From: Pseudomonadota bacterium
GTDB taxonomy: Bacteria; Pseudomonadota; Alphaproteobacteria; Rhodospirillales; 2-02-FULL-58-16
DNA: 26,479 nucleotides
Direction of reading: 5' to 3'
Assembly (NCBI GenBank): GCA_022572335.1
Contig: JACZWD010000004.1
Span: forward strand, 1-26,479
Made by a program: the position numbers and the translations under genes. The notes beneath the pieces were generated by a model. It worked only from the letters and a program-made list of their open reading frames with translations. It did not search any database and was not told the origin of the DNA. Below, piece after piece: positions 5,339-11,962 of this stretch (position 1 is its first letter; each line of letters begins with the position of its first letter).

Positions 5339-5376
5339 TTTGAGTCTGCCGCGTCTACCAATTCCGCCACAGGGGC
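5339..5376 (-). repeat. 5' half of a tRNA-Leu(CAA) interrupted in the anticodon loop
   Basis: The 38 nt read GCCCCTG (acceptor strand), TGGCGGAATTGGTAGAC (D-arm) and GGCAGACTCAAA, ending inside the anticodon loop. What follows is unrelated to tRNA. It retains its own promoter upstream, which marks it as the original chromosomal tRNA locus. Its missing 3' half is best matched by 4051-4106. Confidence 0.88.
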
Positions 5377-5392
5377 TGGGGAAGCGCGGCCC

Positions 5393-5420
5393 ATCATAGA
5401 CTTGGCCGGGGGCCGGTCAA
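5393..5420 (-). promoter_or_regulatory. Promoter of the split tRNA-Leu locus
   Basis: TTGACC (5420-5415) and TATGAT (5398-5393) are separated by 16 nt on the minus strand, with the expected start about 10 nt before the tRNA 5' end at 5376. After insertion of the 1.2-kb element it would drive half tRNA, complete tRNA-Leu and the Abi-like gene. Confidence 0.7.
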
Positions 5421-5561
5421 CACGTTCGCCGCCGGCCCGGACACCCCCGATTTGCCGTCCCCGACCCGCCCGACCGCCCGCCCCGGACACGCCCGATTTG
5501 CCGGCCCGCGCCGCGCCTGCTAAACCACCGCCGCGTATCCCCACCGGGGGCAGGGAACGCG

Positions 5562-6143
5562 GTGCTGAGAAAACTTTACGACCGGACCATGGCGCTGTCG
5601 GCCCACCGCCATGCCTTGTGGGTGCTGGCCGCCGTCTCCTTCGCCGAGAGCTCGGTCTTTCCCATTCCGCCGGACGTTTTGCTCATCCCCATGGTGCTGG
5701 CGGCGCGCGGCAGCGCCTGGCGGATCGCGCTGGTGTGCACCGTGGCCTCGGTGCTTGGCGGGCTCGCCGGCTACGGCATCGGGTACTTCCTGTTCGAGGC
5801 GGTGGGCCGCCCCATCGTCGATTTCTACGGCCTCGGCAACCAGTTCGCCCAGTTCCAGGCGCGCTACAACGAATGGGGGGCGTGGATCGTCTTTGTCGCC
5901 GGGTTCAGCCCCATCCCCTACAAGATCTTCACCATCGCCTCGGGCGTGACGGTCCTCGACCCCTGGGTCTTCGTTTTCGCCTCGGCGATCTCGCGGGGCG
6001 CCCGGTTCTTCCTGGTGGCGGCCCTGCTGTGGTACTTCGGCGAGCCCATCCGCGCCTTCATCGAGAAGTACCTGGGCTGGCTGACGGCGCTGTTCGTGGT
6101 CCTCCTGTTCGTCGGGTTCGCCCTCGTCCGGTTCGTCCTGTAG
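5562..6143 (+). CDS. DedA/VTT family inner-membrane protein (YqaA-like)
   Basis: The 193-residue protein has four to five hydrophobic segments and the family signatures: ESSVFPIPPDVLLIPMVLA near residue 29, GYGIGYFLFEAVG near 71, and the FVAGFSPIPYKIFTIASG region near 112 with the conserved Pro and Gly residues, then an amphipathic SRGARFF. DedA/VTT proteins are membrane lipid-flipping or transport proteins linked to proton-motive-force and envelope homeostasis. The start is GTG 5562 with AGGGA about 6 nt upstream. It is the first gene of a compact run with dsbB and coq7, 15 nt before dsbB. Confidence 0.85.
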   Translation: MLRKLYDRTMALSAHRHALWVLAAVSFAESSVFPIPPDVLLIPMVLAARGSAWRIALVCTVASVLGGLAGYGIGYFLFEAVGRPIVDFYGLGNQFAQFQARYNEWGAWIVFVAGFSPIPYKIFTIASGVTVLDPWVFVFASAISRGARFFLVAALLWYFGEPIRAFIEKYLGWLTALFVVLLFVGFALVRFVL

Positions 6144-6158
6144 CCCGGGGGGCGGCTT

Positions 6159-6686
6159 ATGCGGTATACCGGAGCCATGACCGCACCAAGCAGGGGCGTC
6201 GACTGGGCGCGCCTCATACCGATGGCCATCCTGGCCGCCAGCGTCGGCGCCCTGGCCGTCGCCTACATCGCCGAGGTCGTCTTCGGGCTCGAGCCCTGTA
6301 TCCTGTGCCTCTATCAGCGGGTGCCGTACGCGGCCGCGGGGATCCTCGCCATCCTGGCCCTCGGCCTGCCGCCCCGGAGCGGCGTCCGGACGGCTTCCGT
6401 GGCGCTGTGCGGCGCCGTGTTCCTGGCCGGCGCCGGGGTCGCCGTCTATCACGTGGGCGTCGAGCAGCACTGGTGGACCGGCACGGCGGCGTGCGCCGGC
6501 GCCCTGCCGGCGGAGATGACGGTCGAGGCGTTGACTGCCCAGCTCGCGGCCAAGCCGCCCAAGCCCTGCGACCAGGTGGACTGGACCCTGTTCGGCATCT
6601 CGTTCGCCGGATACAACCTGATGGCCTCGCTGGCCCTGGCCGCGTTCTCCCTGGCCGGGGCGCGGCGGCTGATGAAGGCGTCATGA
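6159..6686 (+). CDS. dsbB: Disulfide bond formation protein DsbB
   Basis: The 175-residue, four-helix inner-membrane protein has the first redox pair C47-C50 in EPCILCLYQR and the second periplasmic pair C112 and C137 (ACAGALP, KPCDQVDW). This is the arrangement needed to pass electrons from DsbA to quinone. HWWTG before the second pair and SFAGYN before the last helix also fit. ATG 6159 is used; ATG 6177, with GGAG just upstream, is an alternative that shortens the N-terminus by six residues. The stop overlaps the coq7 start (ATGA), so translation is coupled. Its neighbour makes ubiquinone, the electron acceptor of DsbB. Confidence 0.92.
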   Translation: MRYTGAMTAPSRGVDWARLIPMAILAASVGALAVAYIAEVVFGLEPCILCLYQRVPYAAAGILAILALGLPPRSGVRTASVALCGAVFLAGAGVAVYHVGVEQHWWTGTAACAGALPAEMTVEALTAQLAAKPPKPCDQVDWTLFGISFAGYNLMASLALAAFSLAGARRLMKAS

Positions 6687-7246
6687 CCAGGGCCGCGCGC
6701 GGCAAACGCAGGGGGCGCCTGCCCGGCGATCCGACCGGGGAGCGGTCGGTCCACCGGATGATCCGGGTCGATCAGGCCGGCGAGTACGGCGCCATGCGCA
6801 TTTACCAAGGCCAGTTGCGGGTGCTCGGCAGGTCCGCGTCGGCGCCGGTGATCCGCCGCATGGCCGACCAGGAACAACAGCACCTGGACGCCTTCAACGC
6901 GATGATCGTCCGCCGCCGGGTGCGGCCGACGGTGTTGATGCCGCTGTGGCACGTGGCCGGCTTCGCCCTCGGGGCGGGGACGGCGCTGCTCGGCGAGCGC
7001 GCCGCCATGGCCTGCACCGTCGCCGTCGAAGAGGTCATCGACGAGCACTATGCCGGGCAGATCGAACGGCTCGACGACGACGAGGCGGACCTGAGGGAAA
7101 CCGTCGCCGCGTTCCGCCTGGACGAGATCGAGCACCGGGACACCGGCCTCGCCCGCGGCGCCGAGCGGGCGCCCGGCTACGAGGCCCTCACCGCCGTGAT
7201 CAAGGCCGGCTCCAGGCTCGCCATCTGGCTCTCGGAGAGATTCTGA
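6683..7246 (+). CDS. coq7: Demethoxyubiquinone hydroxylase (Coq7 family)
   Basis: The 187-residue protein shows the full diiron ligand set of Coq7: E34 in DQAGEYGA, E64 and H67 in EQQH, E116 in VAVEEVIDEHY, and E148 with H151 in DEIEHRD. It catalyses the penultimate hydroxylation in ubiquinone synthesis, from demethoxyubiquinone to the demethyl form, at the membrane. The ATG overlaps the dsbB stop by 4 bp. A long alternative open frame that starts far upstream (5402) only shares this frame by chance, because it runs through dedA and dsbB out of frame. Confidence 0.93.
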   Translation: MTRAARGKRRGRLPGDPTGERSVHRMIRVDQAGEYGAMRIYQGQLRVLGRSASAPVIRRMADQEQQHLDAFNAMIVRRRVRPTVLMPLWHVAGFALGAGTALLGERAAMACTVAVEEVIDEHYAGQIERLDDDEADLRETVAAFRLDEIEHRDTGLARGAERAPGYEALTAVIKAGSRLAIWLSERF

Positions 7247-7256
7247 CCGCCCTGTT

Positions 7257-7497
7257 ACAGAAGACGCCAAGGCGCAAGAAACCCGCCGGAGTCAAAATTG
7301 ATCCCCGCACTTGGTGTCCGTTGCGTCTTGCTGCCTTCGTGGTCAGAAATTTTTTCCCTGCGCCCCTCTATTCTCCTCTGCGTCCCTTTGCGTCCTCCGC
7401 GTTGGGATTCGAAACGCCGGGAACGCGGAGGGCCGCGGGGGGTTTCCCGCCGAGCGCACAGACCCACGGAGACAAATTCTTTGATCACCCGGACACG
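7257..7497. repeat. Intergenic repeat-like sequence with gcgtc/aagacgc motifs
   Basis: AAGACGCCAAGGCGCAAG at 7261-7278 is echoed in inverted form by TTGCGTCTT at 7321-7329, and further TTTGCGTCCTCCGCG-like words follow to about 7400. This style of sequence (aagacgcaaaggcgcaag) is familiar from dispersed intergenic repeats in proteobacteria. The open frames in it are not convincing. Only one copy lies in this window, so the repeat status is inferred from its character. Confidence 0.35.
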
Positions 7498-7525
7498 AGG
7501 GATGTTGGATAGTCTTCCCTTGGTA

Positions 7526-8314
7526 TTACCCGCCCGATCCCTTGCGTCCCCCGGTCAGCGCCGCGATCACGCCGCGGAGCGTGCGCACCTCCTGGTCGGT
7601 GAGGCCGGCGCGCTGGAAGATGTTGCGCAGGTTGCGCACCATGTAGGGCCGCTTGCCGGCGACGCGCAGGAAGCCGCAGGCGTCCAGTTCCCCTTCCAGG
7701 TGCTCGAACAGGCCGATCAGCTCCTCCTTGGTGGCGGGCCGCGTGGATTTCGGCGCGCTCAGGCCGGGCGGCGGCGCGTCGGCGGCGGCGTGCAGCCATT
7801 CGTACCCCACGACCAGCACGGCGTGGGCCAGGTTGAGCGAGCTGAATCCGGGATTCAGCGGCACCGTGAGCACGGCGTCGGCCAGGGCCACGTCGTCGTT
7901 GGTGAGCCCCTTGGCCTCGGGCCCGAAGAGCACGCCCGAGCGTCCGCCCGTTGCCGCGAACGCCCGCATCTCGGCCGCCGCGCGGCGGGGGGCCAGCGTC
8001 GTCTTGGTCATGTCCCGGGAGCGCGCCGTGGCCGCATAGACGCGCTGCAGGTCCTTGATGGCGTCCTCGGTGGTGTCGAACAGGCGGGCCTTTTCGAGCA
8101 CGCAATCGGCGCCCGAGGCCGCGGCGACCGCACTGTCGTTGGGCCAGCCGTCGCGCGGCCTGACCAGGCGCAGGTCGGCGAGCCCGCAGTTGTGCATGGC
8201 GCGCGCCGCCATGCCGATGTTCTCGCCGAGCTGGGGATCGACCAGGACCACGGCGGGCGCGGCGCCTGCCGCCGCCCCGGCGGGCACGAGCCGGGAGGCG
8301 TCCGTTCCGGCCAT
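7526..8314 (-). CDS. trmJ: tRNA/rRNA 2'-O-methyltransferase, SPOUT superfamily (TrmJ type)
   Basis: From ATG 8314 the protein has 262 residues. The SPOUT motifs are present: NIGMAARAMHNCG from residue 32 (motif 1), GVLFGPEAKGLTND from 127 (motif 2, SAM knot) and VPLNPGFSSLNLAHAV from 151 (motif 3). The family modifies position 32 of the anticodon loop of certain tRNAs with SAM. The frame is open further upstream into the cimA 3' end, but that extension is Ala/Pro-rich junk; the chosen ATG lies 4 nt after the cimA stop, indicating an operon. The C-terminal region about 190-260 is typical of bacterial TrmJ. Confidence 0.88.
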   Translation of the reverse strand: MAGTDASRLVPAGAAAGAAPAVVLVDPQLGENIGMAARAMHNCGLADLRLVRPRDGWPNDSAVAAASGADCVLEKARLFDTTEDAIKDLQRVYAATARSRDMTKTTLAPRRAAAEMRAFAATGGRSGVLFGPEAKGLTNDDVALADAVLTVPLNPGFSSLNLAHAVLVVGYEWLHAAADAPPPGLSAPKSTRPATKEELIGLFEHLEGELDACGFLRVAGKRPYMVRNLRNIFQRAGLTDQEVRTLRGVIAALTGGRKGSGG

Positions 8315-8318
8315 GGCT

Positions 8319-9938
8319 TCAGGCGTCGGCGTCGGCGCCGGCGCCGGCGACGGTGGCGCCGTCCCGGTACAGCTTGTAGACGATGCTGTCGCGCAAGGCG
8401 CCATACGAGGCGTCGATGACGTTGGTGGACACCCCGACCGTGGACCAGTGCGCGCCCTCGCCGTCGGCGGATTCGATCATCACCCGCGTCACCGCCCCGG
8501 TCCCTTCGCCGGGGGTGAGGATGCGCACCTTGTAGTCCACCAGGCGCACGTCGGCGAGTTGCGGATAGAGCGGCGTCAGCGCCTTGCGCAGCGCCGCGTC
8601 GAGCGCGTTCACCGGCCCGTTGCCCTCGGCCACGGTCATCGTCGAGCGGCCGCCCACCTCCAGCTTCACCGTCGCCTCGGACAGGGTGATCAGCTCGCCC
8701 TTGGCGTTCCAGCGCCGCTCGTCGATGACGCGAAAGCTGGTGTGTCTGAAGTATTCGGGAATGCCGCCGAGCGCCTGGCGGGCGAGCAGCTCGAAGCTGG
8801 CCGCGGCGTCGTCGTACGCGTAGCCGTCGAACTCCCGCGCCTTCACCGTCTCCACCAGTTGGGCCACCTTGGGGTCGCCGGCGTCGATGTCGAGTCCCAT
8901 CTCGCGGAACTGGGCGAGGATGTTGGAGCGGCCCGACTGGTCCGACACCACGATGCGACGGCGGTTGCCGACCAGGTCCGGCACCATGTGCTCGTAGCAG
9001 CGCGGGTCCTTCTCCACCGCCGAGACGTGCAGCCCGCCCTTGTGGGCGAACGCCGATTCGCCGACGTAGGGCGCGGTGCGGTCGGGGCTCCGGTTCAGGC
9101 GTTCGTCCATCATGCGCGAGACGCGGGTCAGCCCGGTCAGGTCGTCGTGCGAGACCCCGGTCTCGTACCCCATCTTGCACATCAGCGACGGGATGACGGA
9201 AATCAGATCGGCGTTGCCGCAACGCTCGCCCAGGCCGTTGAGGGTGCCCTGGACCTGGCGCACCCCGGCCTCGACCGCGATCAGGCTGTTGGCGACGGCG
9301 TTGCCGGTGTCGTTATGAGCATGGATGCCCAGGCGCTCGCCGGGGATGTGGGCCATGACCGCGCCGACGATGGGCGCCATCTCATGGGGCAGGGTGCCCC
9401 CGTTGGTGTCGCACAGCACGACCCAGCGCGCGCCCGCGTCCAGGGCCGCCTTCACGCAGTCGAGCGCGAACCCGGGGTTGGCCTTGTAGCCGTCGAAGAA
9501 GTGCTCGGCGTCGAACAGCACCTCGTCGACGCGCCGGCAGGCATGCCGAACGCTGTCGGCGATCATTTTCACGTTTTCGGTGAGCGCCACGCCGAGCGCC
9601 GTCTCCACGTGGAAGTCCCAGGCCTTGCCGACGATGCACACGGCGTCCGTCTTGACCGAGAACAGGGCGTTGAGGCCGGGATCGTTGTCGGCGCTGCGCC
9701 CGGCGCGGCGCGTCATGCCGAAGGCCGTCAGCTTGGCGTGCTTGAGTTCGGGCGCATCGGCGAAGAAGGCGTCGTCGGTGGGGTTGGCCCCCGGCCAGCC
9801 GCCTTCCACGTAATCGATGCCCAGGCCGTCCAGTTCGCGGGCGATGGCCGCCTTGTCGGCGGCCGTGAAATCGACGCCCACGGTCTGCGCCCCGTCGCGG
9901 AGCGTGCTGTCATAAAGATAGACGCGCCGGTCGCCCAT
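8319..9938 (-). CDS. cimA: (R)-citramalate synthase
   Basis: The 539-residue protein has the alpha-isopropylmalate/homocitrate synthase family architecture. A TIM barrel begins with YLYDSTLRDGAQ (the Arg-Asp catalytic pair), followed by YVEGGWPGANP, CDTNGGTLPHE and the metal-binding GIHAHNDTGNAVAN; a LeuA-type dimer/allosteric domain follows (about 400-530). GGWPGANP and VGESAFAHKGGLHVSAV point to the TIGR00977-type citramalate synthase rather than LeuA. It condenses pyruvate and acetyl-CoA for the threonine-independent isoleucine route. ATG 9938 has GGAGT 7 nt upstream; an upstream ATG at 9980 is less likely. It is translated just before trmJ. Confidence 0.9.
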   Translation of the reverse strand: MGDRRVYLYDSTLRDGAQTVGVDFTAADKAAIARELDGLGIDYVEGGWPGANPTDDAFFADAPELKHAKLTAFGMTRRAGRSADNDPGLNALFSVKTDAVCIVGKAWDFHVETALGVALTENVKMIADSVRHACRRVDEVLFDAEHFFDGYKANPGFALDCVKAALDAGARWVVLCDTNGGTLPHEMAPIVGAVMAHIPGERLGIHAHNDTGNAVANSLIAVEAGVRQVQGTLNGLGERCGNADLISVIPSLMCKMGYETGVSHDDLTGLTRVSRMMDERLNRSPDRTAPYVGESAFAHKGGLHVSAVEKDPRCYEHMVPDLVGNRRRIVVSDQSGRSNILAQFREMGLDIDAGDPKVAQLVETVKAREFDGYAYDDAAASFELLARQALGGIPEYFRHTSFRVIDERRWNAKGELITLSEATVKLEVGGRSTMTVAEGNGPVNALDAALRKALTPLYPQLADVRLVDYKVRILTPGEGTGAVTRVMIESADGEGAHWSTVGVSTNVIDASYGALRDSIVYKLYRDGATVAGAGADADA

Positions 9939-9979
9939 GCCCGCGACTCCCCCGACTCTCTCGAAAGAAGGCGGCGACA

Positions 9980-10702
9980 ATGGCGGATTTGCGGGCGTGG
10001 CTCAAGGATTTCCGGTCCTCGCGGGCGGCGCGGCCCCTTAATTATCCGTTTGGCACGTTGCAGGGCCGGGGCCGGATAGACACATTTCATTGCATGCGCG
10101 CGCAGGGACCCGAACACGAGGACGACGCCCTCGCCGCATCCCCGGGAACGGACGACCCGCCCGACCTGCCGGCGCGCAGCCACGCTTCGGCGGAGGCAGG
10201 TCGGCCCGCCGACGCCGGAGACGCCGGGGACGCCTACCGGGCCTTTCAGGAAAGGGTCAAGGGAAGCAACATCAACCCACAGACCCTTCTCGCCACCGAC
10301 TACCTCAACCATTTCAACGAGATCGTCATGACGCTGGTGATGATCCCCGACATGCCGGAGCTCCTGGACGACGCCAGGGCGTGGCGGCCGAAGACCTGCC
10401 CGGAGCACTTCCGGGAAAGCGGTTTCGCCGACAGGGAACTGGCGATCAAGGCCTACGAGCACGTGCCCGCCAGGTTCCGCCAACCCTTCGAGCTCACCAT
10501 CGGGACCCTGGATAGCTTGGTCGCCATGACCGTGGAGCGCGCGGAAGCCAACGTGGCGGCGGGCCAATTCGAGCGGCTGAAAGTCATTGTGAACGACGCG
10601 TCGGAGGCCATCCGCAGCCTCGTGGACTCGGCCAGCGCCATCATCCACGGCACCGTCCGCACCATGGAGCAGTCCGAAATCGACGCGCTGCTACGCCTGT
10701 AG
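9980..10702 (+). CDS. Conserved hypothetical protein ending in a FliM/CheZ-like EIDALL motif
   Basis: The protein has up to 240 residues. The N-terminal ~85 residues are low in complexity. The conserved-looking body starts at AYRAFQERVKGSNINPQTLL, contains DYLNHFNEIVM and a helical region (about 100-225), and ends in TMEQSEIDALLRL. The SQxEIDALL pattern is the CheY-binding peptide of FliM, and CheZ ends in a comparable peptide, so a chemotaxis-type interaction is possible. I do not recognise the family by name. ATG 9980 has AGAAGG 8 nt upstream; an internal ATG at 10094 lacks a ribosome-binding site. It is divergent from cimA. Confidence 0.68.
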   Translation: MADLRAWLKDFRSSRAARPLNYPFGTLQGRGRIDTFHCMRAQGPEHEDDALAASPGTDDPPDLPARSHASAEAGRPADAGDAGDAYRAFQERVKGSNINPQTLLATDYLNHFNEIVMTLVMIPDMPELLDDARAWRPKTCPEHFRESGFADRELAIKAYEHVPARFRQPFELTIGTLDSLVAMTVERAEANVAAGQFERLKVIVNDASEAIRSLVDSASAIIHGTVRTMEQSEIDALLRL

Positions 10703-10814
10703 CAGGACGCCCCCGATGGCGCCGCCGCGGTCCCCGCCAGACGCCGTTGGACCCGGGTTCCGACGGGTCACACGTGCGGCACGAAGCCACTCAAATAAAG
10801 CGGGGCACAGAAAA

Positions 10815-10840
10815 GACCCGGCGCATGGTGACGCCGAGTC
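10815..10840 (-). terminator. Rho-independent terminator of the histone H1-like gene
   Basis: On the minus strand GACTCGGCG and CGCCGGGTC pair with one mismatch around TCACCATG and are followed by TTTT (10814-10811). It lies downstream of the H1-like gene. Confidence 0.6.
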
Positions 10841-10851
10841 TTCTCATGGGC

Positions 10852-10876
10852 CGATGGGGCGCCGAGCGCCCCATCG
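10852..10876. repeat. Perfect 11-bp inverted repeat with 3-nt loop
   Basis: CGATGGGGCGC-CGA-GCGCCCCATCG forms a perfect stem just after the stop codon of the H1-like gene. It has no T tract on either side, so it may stabilise the mRNA 3' end or assist the terminator at 10815-10840. Confidence 0.6.
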
Positions 10877-10889
10877 TGCATAACGGTCG

Positions 10890-11369
10890 TTAACGGGCAG
10901 AGAGTGCGCTGCGCCAGGAGCTGTTGCCCTTCGAGCGCACCATGAATTTTTTCCGGGAGCTCGTCTTCGGGCGCCCCTTCGTCGCGTGAGTGCTGGCGCG
11001 CTTGGACAGAGTCTTTCTCGCCGTCGTCTTCCGGGCCGCACTCTTCTTGGCAACCTTCTTGCGGGCCGGCGAGCCCTTCTTGGCGGTCTTCTTGATGGTC
11101 CGCGTCTTGGCGACCTTCTTGCGGGAGACCGTGCTCTTCTTGGCGGTCTTCTTGATGGTCCGCGTCTTGGCGACCTTCTTGCGGGAGACCGTGCTCTTCT
11201 TGGCGGTCTTCTTGACCACCCTCTTCTTCATGGACTTGGTCTTCGGCCGTGCGGTTTTCCGGCGGGCACTGGAGGCCCGGCGGGTCGCCGCCGAAGTCCG
11301 GCGTTTGACTGACGTCTGGCGTTTGGTCGAGGACTTCTTCGCCTTGGCCTTGGTCGAAGTTGCAGGCAT
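10890..11369 (-). CDS. Histone H1-like lysine-rich DNA-binding protein with 20-residue tandem repeats
   Basis: The 159-residue protein is almost entirely Lys, Arg, Ala, Ser and Thr, without hydrophobic core segments. Between about residues 52 and 110 a 20-residue unit (KKTAKKSTVSRKKVAKTRTI) occurs twice perfectly and a third time in altered form. This resembles the C-terminal tail of eukaryotic H1 and bacterial H1-like proteins such as Hc1/AlgP-type KAAK repeats, which bind DNA non-specifically and compact the nucleoid. The ATG has a strong AGGAGA ribosome-binding site. The C-terminus (FMVRSKGNSSWRSALSAR) is different and may be the conserved end. Expression level and function are not deducible. 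Confidence 0.8.
   Translation of the reverse strand: MPATSTKAKAKKSSTKRQTSVKRRTSAATRRASSARRKTARPKTKSMKKRVVKKTAKKSTVSRKKVAKTRTIKKTAKKSTVSRKKVAKTRTIKKTAKKGSPARKKVAKKSAARKTTARKTLSKRASTHATKGRPKTSSRKKFMVRSKGNSSWRSALSAR
11076..11214. repeat. 60-bp perfect tandem repeat inside the H1-like gene
   Basis: The 60-bp period is exact from 11076 to 11214 (about 2.3 copies), with a degenerate further copy toward 11041. It encodes the 20-residue Lys-rich unit in frame, so copy-number change would alter protein length without a frameshift. Confidence 0.85.
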
Positions 11370-11962
11370 GATGTTCTCCTTTAACGTTCGTCGATACGGC
11401 AGTGCATTGTCGCTATCGTCATGTGGTGACTCGAAACCATGTATTAATCACCAACGGAAAAGTCACCCACCCCGAAGGTTTTCGGAAAACAGAGAAAGTC
11501 CGTGCCATGCACAGCACGGACCGTAATTTGGCGGGGGATACTGTGAGCTATATCTTTTATTTTCTCTTAACGGTCAATATTTTTTTGTTTACTTAAATTT
11601 ACCTAAAATTAACCATTATTCTCGCGCGGTCTCCGCGGCTCGCCATGCCCCCCTCCACAGGTCCGCCGTTGCCGGGTAACTCCTTCTATAACGAACGCTT
11701 TTCACGGACGGCCCGGAGCGTTTCCTGGGCCGTTTCGAGGAACCTCCCGGGGGCCGCCTTGCCGATGACGGCGGCGCCCCGCGGCGCCCCGGCCCGCCCA
11801 CGAAAGCCCGCGTATCCGGCGGCGTTGGCGGATTTGCCGGGAACATTCACGCCGCGGGCGGCACTTTGCCGCCGGCAAGAAACAATACTTCGAAGATACT
11901 GAGTCCCGCCCGGGACGTTACTGGATCGCCCCCCGGCGCGGCGTCGGAACGGGACCGGCGTC
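11370..11962. other. Long intergenic region between the H1-like gene and cysS
   Basis: No convincing gene is seen. The part 11400-11635 is AT-rich and probably the regulatory leader of the H1-like gene: TTGACC (11577-11572) and GATATA (11554-11549) are 17 nt apart on the minus strand, and a perfect hairpin lies downstream at 11498-11521. The part 11640-11962, downstream of cysS, is GC-rich. It contains a GGCGGC...GCCGCC stem near 11856-11873 without a T tract. Open frames there have no recognisable character. Confidence 0.5.
11498..11521 (-). promoter_or_regulatory. Hairpin in the presumed leader of the H1-like gene (attenuator or small-RNA terminator)
   Basis: GTCCGTGC and GCACGGAC form a perfect 8-bp stem with an 8-nt loop. 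On the minus strand it is followed by TTTCTCTGTTTT, a T-rich tail. It sits about 20-50 nt after a candidate promoter and about 130 nt before the H1-like start codon. Confidence 0.4.

Noticed and set aside
3070..5376. Trans-spliced split tRNA made from the separate halves
   Set aside because: No complementary extensions flank the halves that could bring them together, an intact tRNA-Leu(CAA) is present, and repeated 3' halves without 5' partners fit attachment-site remnants.
5314..5544. Minus-strand open frame ending in PVAELVDAADSKANAYEVA
   Set aside because: The C-terminal part is a translation of the tRNA-Leu 5' half. This peptide is a well-known artefact of tRNA-Leu genes.
5402..7246. 614-codon plus-strand open frame
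   Set aside because: Only its last 187 codons are real (coq7). The rest runs out of frame through dedA and dsbB and is Arg/Pro-rich.
10048..10062. Sigma-54-like TTGGCACGTTGCA
   Set aside because: The TGGCACG and TTGCA elements are adjacent without the four-nucleotide spacer, so the -24/-12 geometry is wrong.
8055..10079. Very long plus-strand open frames opposite cimA/trmJ (and similar ones opposite cysS, nadE, NAPRTase, aroG and gor)
   Set aside because: They are antisense shadows favoured by high GC content, His/Arg/Gly-rich with no family character.
11402..11596. Plus-strand 64-codon frame in the AT-rich leader of the H1-like gene
   Set aside because: No ribosome-binding site, and it overlaps the presumed promoter and hairpin on the opposite strand.
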